The notes: generated by a model from the sequence alone, not told the origin. A DNA stretch of 64,000 bases from Onchocerca volvulus (GCA_000499405.2 HG738140.1:13491460-13555459); one strand, 5' to 3'. Shown: positions 50,490-63,384, numbered from the stretch's first letter. Program-made: numbers and translations.

Positions 50490-51423
50490 TGCGTCTTATC
50501 TAGTCAAGTTGCTTTCGTAGATACTTAAGCAATTTTCTAAATTACCTAATATCAAATAAGCGGCACATTCAAGACAGTTCAGTGATGAAAACGTTAATCG
50601 CAAATTTTTAAATTAAATTGTTTCAGCAGTAAACACGTTTCACATGTAAAATATCTCAAAAATTTCATACTTTTGAAATATCGGTATGGGGAATACTTTC
50701 AGACGAAACAGCATATACACATTTATGAACATAAAACAAATTGGAACAATAACTATCGAATTTCGATCGTTATTTGGAGATCGAAAATCTAGAGAAATAC
50801 ATCAACCTTACTTCGCTCTCTATGTAAATAGAAGATGCACAAATGCAACGCAATCCCCGCGAATCTGTGACTTTAGACACGTGACACACGTGAGAAACAC
50901 GTAAATATACTACACATCGAATGAACTCCATACCCACCATCCTTTGAAGCCTACGAGCGCCAACACAGATTCCTGAGGAAATACAGCTGCAATTAGCGAC
51001 TAGTCAAGGAATCACTTTGAGAACCACATTGCAAATTGAAGCTTGATATTAGATGTGAATAGATACATAGTAAGAAGATTCGAATTTGAATATCGATAGG
51101 ATTCGATTTCTTACCGTTTATCTTCAAAGATATGCTAACGGCAATTATAGTGAAGACTTATATCATATTACACTGATAAGAGGTCGCAACAATTGATAAT
51201 GCAAAATTACGCGATATTACAAGAATAAAAGGTCATGGCAACTATAATGTAAATCTTACACCATATTATCAAACCTAAATTCAAAATTTTGAAATTCTAA
51301 TTCAATTCAATGATTTGATGCAATTTGCGAATTTTTTAAACTTCGAATTTTTCCTAATACATGCGTTTTACGCTATGCATGCAAATGAATTCTTATTATT
51401 TTTCAACAAATTGTTAACAAAAA
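50490..51423. promoter_or_regulatory. Upstream region of rps-9 with CACGTG cluster
   Basis: Probable promoter region of rps-9. CACGTG occurs at 50878-50883 and 50887-50892, with CACGTA at 50898-50903, all within 26 bases in otherwise AT-rich DNA. CACGTG is the E-box bound by bHLH factors such as Myc/Max-type proteins. The segment 50800-51010 is less AT-rich than its surroundings. ORFs at 50128-50904 on the plus strand are shadows of rps-9 or short and unsupported. Confidence 0.45.
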
Positions 51424-52243
51424 ATGGTTGTCTTAGCATTTCAGTTATTCGTTTTATTCACTATAATAATTTATACTGAATTATCAATTGATGATACTAG
51501 TAATGTTCGGAATTTTCCACGAGAAAACGGAATCACAACGATTAGCCGAAAGATGCCGATGATTACATCTCCCATGAAACTGAAGAATTCTACATACACT
51601 ACAGGTATACAGTATCTTATTGTTTAGCAATGGCATTGAAAGTATGTTAATATTACTATCTCATTCTTCTCCAATCTCTTCACTTTCTCCCGCTTTCCTC
51701 CAATGCGCTAAATACGGGGAGTTTTTTTTGCTTGGAATTAAAGTAATGCAAACAGTCACATTATCAACGTTTTTATTTACAACACATCTGAAAAGCAAAT
51801 TATCAGTATTGACACAGTAAAAAGATTCTAATACTTCAGTTTTCATCATAGCTCATTAATTATAAATTTAATTAAACCACTCATAATGATTGGATTAATA
51901 ATCTTTTTTATTATATGATTCAGTAATTTTTGATCAGTCAATCATTTATAGATTTTCAACATACTGTCTATCAAACGATAAACAACCATACAGCATATAC
52001 CGAGAGATACAGTACAGAGCATACCGATACCAACAAATCCAAAACATCAACACGATCATATCACAGATCGCTGAAGGAAATACGCTGGAAAATAAATTTA
52101 TTTTGGACAACTGTTATCATAATCTCGGTACTATGGATGATAATTTTGATCGGTTTGATTGTTATTATATATATACGAATTGTATACATGCATCATACTA
52201 TTTCACAGATATTTTGCCCCAAAGACTGAACATCATAATTTAA
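51424..52243 (+). CDS. Candidate small secreted or membrane protein
   Basis: Exon 51424-51604 starts MVVLAFQLFVLFTIIIYTEL, a signal-peptide-like sequence, and ends at a GTATAC donor in phase 1. Exon 51924-52243, after ATGATTCAG, joins in phase to give 166 residues with a tyrosine/asparagine-rich second half (LENKFILDNCYHNLGTMDDN). The same exon is also open in a second frame (51930-52229) that would encode a membrane segment (VIIISVLWMIILIGLIVIIY) flanked by basic residues, but no phase-compatible donor links that frame to exon 1. Which frame is used, or whether the gene is real, is undecided. Confidence 0.45.
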
Positions 52244-52550
52244 AGAATAATTTAATTCGATAAAAATTTTTATCTCTTGAATTCATTTGTTGAAAAACGT
52301 AGAAGACAGAATTCAAGCAAAAAGTTTGGATAATCTTAAGTAAAATTCTTTTATAACTATCTAATAGGTAAGTAGTATACCTAAAAATCCAAAATCTTCA
52401 TTTAGCGAATAATTTAAAATTCCCATTTTTAAATTCATCATTGAAGAACCGTAGAAAGACGAAGTTAAGCAAAAGTTTCAAATAGCTTTAAATAAAAGTT
52501 TTTTTTTTTTTTTGTTGTGTAACTATCTAATAAACAGGTAACATATTAAA
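52244..52550 (+). repeat. Tandem duplication, about 150-base unit
   Basis: Two diverged units, each running from AATAATTTAA through AATTCAT..TTGAA(G/A)AAC(C)GTAGAA to AACTATCTAATA. The second has gained a poly-T run near 52501. Confidence 0.7.
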
Positions 52551-53290
52551 TTTCGAATTTTCTATTTATTTAATTAAAATGAGAAATATTTTATATCCAT
52601 TACATTAATTATACATAATTCTATAATTTTTGAGAAAATGATCTTTTTCCGTAATTGATGTGTTTTACTCACGTCGACTCATAGAATACGTGTCTGTTGA
52701 AGTATTACTGCTTTCAAACAATTAACAATGGAAATTTCATTAAAAATCACGAGAGCACACGTTTGACACTTTTCGAAAAGTAACCCACGCAATGAGCAAT
52801 CCTTTTTATGTATGTAAGTAAAAGATTTATGAAGATTACATGTGTCTGAATGAATTATAATGGAGTTGATGATTTTAAATGAGACGATTTAGCACAACAC
52901 GACGAGAATCATTGTACACATTTTGACGTAAACGTCGTTCTCAGGAAATGTCTCAACTTCGTATGTCAATTTCGTGAATGAATGACACCTTAAACTTTAT
53001 TAATTACATCAATTCTTTCAAAACGGATTGAAACGTTGGTTCTTCTTCACTCTTGCAGAAAATAAAGCCCTCTTAAAAACTTTAAGATTTGCAGCGTAAA
53101 TCATCACAAAGCGTTTGATGCAAACTGCCCCGTAGCATTTAGTGAATTGTGACATAGCGAGATGATATGGTCGGAATGTTTTGGGAAGTTCTTTCGCGAA
53201 ATGCTCGTTGTTATTATTGAGGCTTATGCTCGTTATCTGTTATTTTATTTCAGTTGTGGAGTCACGTAATTAATTATGTATACACTTTTT
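52551..53290. promoter_or_regulatory. Upstream region of rrp-9
   Basis: No ORF. 52840-53280 is less AT-rich than the flanks and is the likely promoter/outron region. No specific factor site is claimed. Confidence 0.35.
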
Positions 53291-53297
53291 TTTTCAG
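53291..53297 (+). promoter_or_regulatory. Probable spliced-leader acceptor of rrp-9
   Basis: A T-rich run ending TTTTCAG lies eight bases before the ATG at 53306, with no coding exon upstream. This is the usual arrangement for spliced-leader trans-splicing in nematodes. Confidence 0.6.
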
Positions 53298-53305
53298 ATA
53301 CAATA

Positions 53306-56300
53306 ATGTCATTTTTCATTAGGAATCGGTCGAGTCATGGTAATGATGCTAAGATGAGAAATAAGGTAATTTTATTGAAAATTTAATTCATCTATCACAG
53401 AAATTGATGTTATTTCTGTTCTGTGCATTACTTTTGTTCGTTACACCACTTTACATTTAATATGAAATTACATGAGCTTTCGTAAACAAATAAAGTTAAC
53501 TGTTTAAAATAATTCGTTGTATGGCAACGTATCTTTATATTAAATTCCGAACTTTTATGAAGCTTTCATAAAAGTGATGCAGAGAAGAATCGCATTATGA
53601 ATTTTCATTTTAATCTTTGTCTTTTATAAACAAAATATAATATTATTGGTTTAGTTGAAACGGAAGTTAACCATACCGAAATTATCGAAACGAAAAGCAA
53701 AATTAGCCAATGAGGATATTTCTTCGGATGAAGATGATATATCATACGTTGATGATGGCAAATTTATTGAAAATCGAAGTGATGAGGAGGAATATGAAGA
53801 CGTACAAGAGATGGCATACCGAAAAGCAAAACAACTTTTAGATGACATTCAGGTATAAATTAATATTTTCTGCTAATTTTCAAATATTTTCTAAAGAATT
53901 TCAGATAGTATCATATTTATGTATGTTATACTATACGTAGTATACGTGAACTTTAATTCATAAACGTATGAATTACTGTGATGTTTACATCCATAAAAAA
54001 TTAATTAGGAGCATTTGATTATAAAGTTTATCTCGCCTTACGCGTAATTGATTGCTTTTTGCAACCAAAATATTTATTTCCAACTGATAACAAGTATTTA
54101 TTGGTAGTCAAGTAAAACATTTGATAATGCATAGGTATTAAATTTTGCGAGATGCGTTTTATCTTTTATTTAACTCAATACTTTTTATTCTAGAAAAGAT
54201 TAGAATTATATTCCAGACAATTTGGTTCGAAGTAATTGGCAAGATATAGTAGTGCATAAAATTTCATCCATAATTTCAGTTTTAATGAACAAATTTGAAG
54301 TTTATGACAATATTGATTTAGGCTGAACAACAAAATGACGAAGGCGAACCATACGATAATGCTGCAGTTACCAGTCGTTTACGAAATGATGCTTTATCGA
54401 AAGTTGCAACTTTACATCGAAAAGTTGCAGATGGAGTACGATTGAGTGGTACCGCGGTACAATACAAAGCCCATAGGTTAATAATGTATTTTCTCATATA
54501 TTTCCCTTCACATATAATTTACTAGAAACTATTTTTGAACGAAAAATTTCTCACATTTGATGAGATTTGAAGTCAAAAAATTGGCTTTTGACTATTAAAC
54601 CAAAAAATAAAGCGAAATAAATTGTTTAATTGATCTTTTTTTCGAGATTCATACTTAATGTTGTATGGAAAACTAAGAAAATGTTGTATTGAATAATGAA
54701 TGGTGAATATCTAGTAATTATTCGGTCATCTTTTCCAGTAGCTTTAACATTGAGAGTGTTGCCAGATGTCACCGTGTTTTGATCATTGAATGTTAACTAC
54801 CATATACTTTTATGGTATTCGTCTCGAAAATGTTGAAATTCATATCATATTTTGTCAATTTAACAGCTAATAAATCGTTAAATGAAGGAAGTAATATTAT
54901 CATTAAAAATTAAAATTCAAGAGAAGGATTAAAATACAGCCGAAAATTCAGCATAAAAACAAGAAAATTAATATATGTTGAATTAAGTAATATTATCGTT
55001 TAAAGCTTATGTAATCTTAAATTTTAAGTTCCAGATACTCAACAGTTGCGGTTGCTTTATCACATGATGGTAGATATGTAGTGAGTTGTTCAAAGGATGC
55101 AACCATAATGAAATGTTAGTTTATTAGGCAAAAAAAATTTTTTCACCCTGGTTCATTAATTTATTGTATACCAAGCATTCCAATTTTTGCCGACGTTTTT
55201 GATTTACTGACACCTTCAGCAATAAATATAAAGAAAGTATGAATAGCTTTAAAACTTACTTTCAATATCGCAAACTATTGTTTGATGAAGAATTATGAAG
55301 AAATAATGGACTTCATTTTAAATTTCAAAACATTATGAGGCTTTAGAAATATTAAGGAGAATTTTTTCATGTACAAAACTGTTATAGGGATATTTTTTTA
55401 ATCATTGGAAGGAGAAGAAGATAATATAAATATGTAAATAAGCTGTAAAAAGTTCATTACTTTTGTTATTCCAATTTTTCCAGAAAATCGTCTATTCTTT
55501 GGAATTTTTTCGGAAATTTGGTCATTTTTCAGATGATTTAGAAGAAGGCAAGATAGTAGCTTCTATAAAATACGTTAAGGGAGATTGCAAATCTCATCAG
55601 GGTCAAATATTTTGTCTTGCAATATCGGGCAATGATCGATATCTTGCAACTGGTGGTAGCGATGCTGTTATACGGGTTTGGAATTTCAGCAATTTGCAGC
55701 ATGTTAAAAATCTTACCGGACATATGAATTCTATAACCGGTTAGTTTCCTCTTTATCGTATATAATCAATTTTCTAACTCATTTTTCGTTCTGAAATACT
55801 AGTCCACCTTCAAGGAAACTTATAATTTCAGTTGTTTTTAAAATATTCCGAGCTCTTAGATTTATTAGTTTTTTTTTTTGTTTTTAGTTTTTGTCCGTGA
55901 AGTTTTATAAATTTTATAAATTTGCATATTTCAGAAATAAAATAAATTTCATTACTTTTTTAGGATTGGTATTTCGATTAAAAGCTCAACAGTTGTATAG
56001 TTGCTCCAAAGATCGATGTGTTAAATTATGGGATTTGGAACAGCTAGGATATGTAGATACGCTGTTTGGTCATGTTGATGCTGTGGTAGATATTGACGCT
56101 TTATCGAGGTAATTTGTTTTTGAATCATTTGAAAAGAAATTCAGTTTTTATTGTCATTTAATATTAAACTCATTTGGAAATTCTGTAAATTTTTTTCATG
56201 ATTTTAGGGGTATTTTTTTTTTTTTCCAAATGGAATCAGTACGCATTGTTGATTTACCGAATTTCAGTTCATTAGCTTAGAAATTTTTTTGAAAATTGAG

Positions 56301-57493
56301 GAAAGATGTTTTACAATTTAGAATGTAAATTTAGTTACAGGAAAAAATTTATTTTCAGGGAACGTTTGGTAACTGCAGGTTCTCAAGATCGTACACTGAG
56401 ATTATGGAAAATACCTGAAGATAGCCATTTGATATTTAACGGTTATTCAACTTGCTTTAGCATTGATTGCGTGGCACTTATCAATGAGGACCATTTTGTG
56501 TCCGGTTCAGCTGATGGGTTAGTTAAACTATAACCTTTGTTCGCTTTGATAGCGGGAGAAACCAGAATTAAAATAAAGGAAAAAAATGAAAAAACATTTG
56601 ATGTTAAGTCTAGAACTGTATGGAAAATAAATACGTATAGTGTTACAAACTAATGTTTGTATGGATTGTGAGCTCTCGTGTTTTTATATGGATTTTCAAT
56701 TTTTTGCTGAATGATATCAGTTTAATTTAATTTTCTCTAAAGAAAGTTTTTCATGAACTTCGTGTTTTTTTCAGAAGTTTATGTGTTTGGTCAATATTTA
56801 AGAAAAAACCAGTGTGTACACAAGTAGAAGCACATGGTCGCGGTGCTGATGATCAGGCAAATTGGATTGTGTCCGTTGCAGCACGGCGATATACAGATCT
56901 TATTGCATCAGGTTCATGTGATGGATTTGTTCGTTTGTGGAAAATTGCGGAAGACTATAAATCAATAACAAATATTTTATCTTACGAGCAAGTAGGTTTT
57001 TTATAATTATTTTTTTCCTATTAGTGCAAAACTCTGTTGCAATACTAAAAATTTCAGATTAATAAAAAAAAAAAAAAACCGGTCAAAATGTGATCTATTC
57101 TGAATTATTTAGTTTGAATAAATTACAATAAAGATCAGTAAAGCTAAATAAAGGACTATGAAACTAAGTTTCATTTCTAAAACTAGTGTCAAAATGAAAA
57201 ATTGGAAGTGTATTTTTAGTTTTAATTTTTGTTTTTGTTCTAGTTAATTTAAATTCCATCCAATATCGAGATTTTTTAATACAAGTTTGTGTTTCTCATT
57301 AATTTAAAAATGTTTAAATTCGAATTTTTCTTACCTTTAGAGCGGTTTTATCAATCAGCTCAGGTTTTCGGATGATGGTGAAGAAATAGCATGTGCTGTG
57401 GGTCAGGAACACAAATTTGGAAGGTGGTGGAAAATTGCTGGAGCGAAAAATGTTATTACAGTATTTTCAGTTACGTATGATGCTATAGAATAA
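53306..57493 (+). CDS. rrp-9: U3 snoRNP WD-repeat protein RRP9 (U3-55K)
   Basis: Nine exons join in phase: 53306-53365, 53655-53852, 54322-54476, 55035-55114, 55533-55739, 55964-56108, 56359-56517, 56775-56991 and 57341-57493 (1374 bases, 457 residues, close to the family length). Residues 1-86 are lysine- and acid-rich. A WD beta-propeller follows, with blades ending KDATIMKYDL, GGSDAVIRVWNF, SCSKDRCVKLWDL, GSQDRTLRLWKI, GSADGSLCVWSI and GSCDGFVRLWKI, then a last blade with AVGQEHKFGRWWKI. The HGRGADDQANWIVSVAARRY block is typical of RRP9 and separates it from generic WD proteins. RRP9 binds the box B/C motif of U3 snoRNA in the nucleolus and is needed for early 18S pre-rRNA cleavage. The Tyr at the end of the first blade replaces the usual Trp. 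AATAAA at 57788-57793 is a possible polyadenylation signal. Confidence 0.97.
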
Positions 57494-58206
57494 TTATTTT
57501 GTTATTCATTATCGTGTTTATTGAAAAAAATCACTGTACTATGATCGAATAATTTTTGTGTCCAAAAAAGTTTCAAAAACGAATGATTTTTCTTTTTGTT
57601 TGTCAGAAGGAGAATGTAATGCCAATCAAGTTTAAACACAGTTTAATGCAGTTTAAATTTAGTTGGCAGAAAAATCAGCCATGAGGTGGTGCAAATGAAT
57701 TGCTAGTTTGTTATTTTTTGTATCGAAATAATTCAGGGATTTTTGAACTTTTTATATGACGTCGTTGTTATGTATTTATAATTATCAAATAAAATTTATG
57801 AAAGGGATTTTCTTTTCGGATTGGATCGAAGAAATAGAAAAAAAAAAAGAGATTTCAAGAAAGATAGACTTTGTAGAGCATTTGGACTACAAAATAAGGA
57901 AAATACTGCATAGACTGTTAAAGAAGAAATAATGCAAAATATCTTCTTGTGCTGATCCTTATTTTGTTTATTTTTATTATTAATTGGATAAAAAAATCCA
58001 ATTAATGATAAAAATAATTGGATTTTTTTCTGAATTCAATATTAAGAATTTAATCTTTTGAAGTATTTCGGTTATATTTCAATAATTCTGTTAATTAAGT
58101 AACCTTGTTTCGTTCATATTGAGTATTTAAAATAATTTCTATAGAATCATACTGTGAATTTAATCAACAAGTGAATTCAAATAGATAATGATTTGATGAG
58201 ATTCTT
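57494..58206. other. Downstream of rrp-9, no gene
   Basis: 3' UTR and intergenic DNA. 57970-58030 has three copies of AATTGGAT or its complement that could fold. No coding frame. Confidence 0.5.
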
Positions 58207-58425
58207 CTATACAGAGTTCACGTCATGAATTTTCTTCAGAAATAGTGACAATATGATCGAATATGTTTGAACTGTCGAAGCAAACGTCCTTGATATCTTC
58301 TTTTTGACATAGAAATTGATATAACTAGCATTGATTCCTAAAGAATCCCCACCTTTAAATAAGATAAAAAAGCAAAATGTAAATAATAAAACTATAGAAA
58401 ATAGTACAGTGATTTTTTTAAACAT
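58207..58425 (-). pseudogene. Bacterial-style ORF overlapping the RNase HI stop
   Basis: The frame starts MFKKITVLFSIVLLFTFCFF, a signal peptide or membrane anchor, then GGDSLGINASYINFYVKK. Its ATG lies inside the last codons of the RNase HI relic (8-base overlap), as in bacterial operons. After the AAAAAG run the continuing frame turns hydrophobic and atypical, while the neighbouring frame reads EDIKDVCFDSSNIFDHIVTI and stops, so a one-base frameshift probably broke the gene. Function unknown. Confidence 0.45.
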
Positions 58426-58660
58426 CGAGCACTGCTTTTCTTGCTAAATTATTAGTCTTCTCGTTGTGTTTGTCACAACTATGCACTTTTATCCATTTCC
58501 AATGAATCTCATGTTGTGAAGCAGCATTATCTAACTCTTTTTGTAATTTCATGTTCTTTACTGATTTTTTATTATTTATCTTCCAACCGTTTAGAAAATA
58601 AACAACAAGTTGGTATATAATAGTAAATTAAATTGCAATCAAATATTCTTTGTGTTATTT
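58418..58660 (-). pseudogene. rnhA: RNase HI relic, probable Wolbachia-derived insertion
   Basis: The frame at 58418-58612 reads NGWKINNKKSVKNMKLQKEL, DNAASQHEIHWKWIK, then HNEKTNNLARKAVLDV and stop. It matches the C-terminal half of bacterial RNase HI: the basic handle (GWK-KK-VKN), QHEIHWKWIK and NE--N-LARKA. The bacterial form fits better than animal RNase H1. The catalytic Asp near the end is Asn here, the KGH glycine is Val, and the upstream TDSQYV region is decayed (FTIIYQLVVYF, preceded by stops). There is no N-terminal half. RNase HI cuts RNA in RNA-DNA hybrids; this copy cannot be active. Origin from an endosymbiont is inferred, not shown. Confidence 0.8.
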
Positions 58661-61600
58661 ACAAAGTTATAGATCAAAGATTTATTGTAAATAGGTAAGG
58701 ATTGCCAGTGATTACAAACATAAAACGCTAAAATAGTCATTGCTATTTTACTATCCTTTTTCTCCGAAAGTTTCAATTTTCTTTTAGCAAAAAATGCATA
58801 ATAGAGAAACTTGAGCCCTACACCTAAATAAGGTGACAACATACTTAAATTAAGTAGAACTGTTGGTGACAGGTTATTTTGAACTTCTACTTTTGTTATT
58901 CTATATTCTATTATTCTTTTTATTCTCGTTTTTTGTTTTTCTATTATTGCTTTCAGCGATTGGCAGATTACAGATCAGACTTTTGAAATATTATATATCA
59001 AATTAAATGGTCCGATTAAATTATTTAAATTCATGTTTATTTTACTTTTATTTGCTACCCTTTATTTGTTCATTGTTTTTAGCGTCAAGAATTTTGTTTT
59101 ACAGCTATCTGAATGTTCGAAAAATCGATAATATAAAGAGTAGTTTTTTTTTTTTGTATACTCAGCGTTTTATTCCGTAGCTTTGTCATTAAATTCAGAG
59201 CATAGAATTGAAATGAAAATCTTAACCTTGACAAAAAAGAGAGATAAAAATTCTCTGAATGTTAAATTTAAAAAAATATTGATCAATTTATCTTTATATG
59301 CTTAAAAAACAATCTCTTTCTGTCCAAATTGCGATTATCATTCGATTTTTAACAATCAGTTTCCACATTATTTTTTATTGCATTTTTGCATTTTTTTCTT
59401 TCCCAAAATTATTTTTCATTGTGGTACTTTATTTATATCGATTTTATGTTATGTTGGAATTTTCGATTTTTACTTATTTTAATCTCTGTCCAGATGTCGT
59501 TATTATATTATCATTAACTTTTTATTTGTATATGTGATTATGAAAAAGCTCAAAGTAAACAATCTTTGTCGTTAAACTAAATTTTCGTGCAAGCTGTGAA
59601 ATGCAAGGAACTTGTTACAGACTTGCCTTTTTAAACATGAATTTTCGTAATTTTGTTCGCTCTTAACGGGGAAAGGCGAGGAACTTTGTTAGATTGAAAC
59701 ATTTGTATCAATCTTCGAGCAACTGTTTTAGTTTTATTTTGCTGTCAAACGATCAATAATATATAATATAATACATAATATTGATCATTTTATCCTATCT
59801 GACTTTATGCATAATTTTGATAAGAATTTGATAGTTATTTATAATTTTCTGGATAATTTTATTCGACTAAAAACTAAGTTATATCCATAGAAATAAATTT
59901 TTCGAAACTTCTGAGCAAGTTTCATCTATTTGTCTTGAATAATGAACTTATCGCTGATTGATAGATCCCAAAGTTTTCATTTCTGATTTCTTTGCCAAGA
60001 CTAAGAAAAAAATTTAATAAATAATCTTAAAATTTGTTCGGTTGGGAATTTTTACATTTTTAAGTCGAACATAAAACAACTGCAATTATTTAAATTTTGT
60101 ATTTTTTTGCTAAATTTTAATTTTTCTAAACTTATGCAAAACATTAATCCATATATTGTTCATTGATCGAATCATCCGAAATTTGTTAATTGGTTTATCA
60201 TTTTTCATATCTATATCCTAATGACTAACTATTAACGTATGTCAGATTACATTGATGGTTTTATATGTTCACTTTCTTGAGCTAATTTTGATTCATTAAA
60301 CCGAATGGAATGTATGAAATGGTTACTGAAGGAAATTATACTGATCAATGTTTACGTAAATTACGTGAATTCAAAGTTACGAAGGATTAATTAAAAAAAA
60401 ATTGAACATAATTGTAGATTTTAGGAAGGTTTTCAGATCATGCAAATTATTAGATGGAGATTTTTTCAATCAAATAATTTGGTTTACCTAAATTAATAGA
60501 TTCGATTTTTGCAAATTAGTTTTTTTCAATTTTAAATTACAATTGATTTTAGAAGTAAAAATAACTTGCTTTCATCATCATATTAATAATTAATTTAAAT
60601 TCGAATTTTAATCGATTTCTTATAAATCTATATCAGCACGATCACTAATTTTTCCTACTGCGGAAAATTAAGATATTTATCATCGATCAAATTCAACATG
60701 TACTTTTTTTTACAAATTAAGACTTTCCAAACATGCTAAAAATTTTATGATTGATAATATCATTGGCTATAGAAATATTCAACATTTATTTTTTATTTAT
60801 TCAAATTAAGCAACATTTTCAGTGACAAATGTTGACAGAATTACATTATTAATTAATTCTAAATATTTGTCCAGCATTTCCAACAGCGATATTCTGAATC
60901 AGTCAATTAATAAATTTAATTTCGGTAACTTTAGAGAATCTCATTTCATTTACTGTAGCTTATGCAATTCCATAAATATACAAAATATCCCTTAAAATTG
61001 AATGTTATACATTATTTTTTCAATTAGTTATTTTAGATAATTAATTAGACAAGGATTCATATTTTCACAAAATATCCATTAATTGTTCATTATAGCGAAA
61101 AAAAACTTTTAGTTTAAACTTTTATTTTTGCCATTTTTCTGGAAAAAATGAAGAGGAAAGGAAAAAGACAAATTACAGAAATGATTGCATTTTTCACGAA
61201 AATTTCTTTGAATATAACATTTGAAAAGAAATTTGAAAAACAAATTGTGACAGATTGCAGTAGACTTCCAAATGAGTTAAGTTTGAATAGATTTCACAAA
61301 AATGTTTATTACCTGAAAATAGGCTACATTTTTAAGTTCTACGAAAATAAACTGTTTTTTTTTTACTCTTTGCAATATCTTTTAAGCTCTCATCTTTTCT
61401 CCACCTATTACTTTGAAGCTCTTAGTATTCCTTTACACTTCAAAATAAACCCTCAATCTCTTAATTTAATAAAAATGAAATTTATTTTAGCATGTATTTA
61501 TCAAAAGAAAAAGCATATTCTGATTTAGGATGTGTTATTGATTATTTAAATTTTTTGCTCTCGAAATTCTAAATGCGAATCACTGTTTAACTTTTTTAAA

Positions 61601-63357
61601 ATTTGGAAAAGTTGTTAAATAAAATTGCTAAAGTTAGAATATATAGCAAAATGGGCAGAAGTTATAAATTTTGAGCATGTAAATTCTAAATTTAACAATT
61701 AATCAACGACCAACTTGTTTGTGCATTTAAACAAATTTTTTTTATTTTGCAAAAACTTTGTGAAAGTTTGCGCAAACAATATAATATATTTAATTTATAT
61801 ATATAATACGACAAAATTGCAATGGATGATATATATTTCAAGGAAAGTATTCAAGCCAAAGCAGCAATTATATAGAATAAAAAGTAAATTGATCTATCAG
61901 TACGATGTCAAATTTTTAGCTTAATATTTACTATGAAATGTTATAAGTTTTCAAAATTTTAAATATTTGAAATCTTATCTCTCTTTTTCATCAATTATTG
62001 AAAAATATATTTCAGTAAAGCGGGGGATCAGATTTTTCTTATTTTCCGTAATAATGAATGAAATTTGCATTTATATCCATTTATTAAAAATGGTTGATCC
62101 CTATACAGCTGGTTTGATAAGAAAATTAAGAAAAATATGCAAAAACAATAGAAAAATAAAAAATGAAGAAACACAACAAAACCACTACTTTTTCTTTCTT
62201 TTTTTTTTTAAATTGGAAAAAGAAGAAGGAAAACAATTATTGTTCTTATAATAAAAAACATACGAAAATAAAAACTTTTATAGTTCAAATTAACTAAGAG
62301 AAGTGTAATACAGAAAAAAAAATCCTTTGATTTTTTTTTTCATTTTCTCGTTTTGTAATGAAAACTAAAAGCTATATTTATTCATTCATACAGGAAAATT
62401 TTCTTCTATGTTATAAATGTATCAACAAATAAGCTCTTACAGCTATCGTTTTCTAAAATGTTTCGAATAATGAAGAAAAAAAAAAAAAGATTTTCATTAG
62501 CTTTTCGTCTCGTTCAGTTTTTTTTTTTTTTCGAGATAAAAAAAGAAAATTCCTTTTCATTTTTTTGTTTTTAAAGAACAAATGTGTTTTCAGCAAATTC
62601 TTTCTCTTTTTTTTTTACTGTATTAGAAGATTAAATTGAAATTGTTATAAATCATTTTTTGATTTGAAATTGGTTTTTGAAATGATGGTTGGGTAAATGA
62701 AGAAGGGAAAATTAGACCTAAAAAGCAATATGGGAAATCAATAAATTTTAAAAATTTTCCAAAACTTTATTTTCTTATCCTTTCATCCATTATTCTTTCA
62801 ACAATTGAATAAAAGTTAAAAAAAAAAGCAAATTTTTTTTTTTTTTTAAAATTCATAACGTTAATTTGTTTTTAATCATGCATTCATTATTATTATTATC
62901 CTAATCGATACTATAATTAATATTTCCTTTCATAAAAACAAAATTTTAGTGTTTAAAAAGTTTCATTTCTTCTATTTATTTATTTATTTTTTCACTTAGC
63001 AAATAATTTAACATGCAACTATAAATGCTACCGAACACTTATTTGCTATTATTTGCCTCAAATTATTGCTACAAACAGGAAATCTGGCAATTTTTTTCCC
63101 ATCTTCTTCCGATTTTAGCAAATGAAAAATAAAAGTTTTCAAAAAGAAAATTTTTTTCTAAAATGAATGAGTAATTTGAAGTGATAGCATTAGTAATAAT
63201 GATTTTGAAAAATGTGTAGAAATTATTTCTGAAAGAATTTATAATTTCCTATGCCATTTTCGTAATATCTCTTATAATTTTTTTTGAATTACAATTATAA
63301 TAAGCTTTAGATAATTTAATTTTTTATTTTATACTAACACACAGATTTTTATTCATA
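58661..63357. other. Long gene-poor stretch
   Basis: The minus-strand ORF at 58639-58842 (contains FFAKRKLKLSEKKDSKIAMT) adjoins the RNase HI relic and could be more bacterial debris, but I cannot identify it. Plus-strand ORFs at 59298-59537, 61148-61528 (126 codons), 61715-61924 and 61967-62251 are AT-driven, lack splice context and are not supported. 62160-62850 has many poly-A and poly-T runs. Confidence 0.45.
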
Positions 63358-63384
63358 TATAGACTAATCGAGCTAGTCTATATA
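63358..63384. repeat. Hairpin inverted repeat
   Basis: ATATAGACTA, a short spacer and TAGTCTATAT, perfectly complementary. It lies just upstream of the repeated element at 63452-63828 and may mark its end. Confidence 0.6.

Noticed and set aside
51661..51849. Minus-strand 62-codon ORF
   Set aside because: Lies in the intron of the candidate gene and has no supporting features.
53651..53848. Serine-rich minus-strand ORF
   Set aside because: Exact shadow of rrp-9 exon 2 (Glu/Asp/Lys codons read backwards).
58300..58360. INASYINFY resembles a tyrosine-phosphatase motif
   Set aside because: None of the other phosphatase motifs follow and the adjacent frame gives a better continuation; chance similarity.
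61148..61528. 126-codon ORF on the plus strand
   Set aside because: Composition follows the AT bias, with no splice context, motif or duplicate that would support coding.
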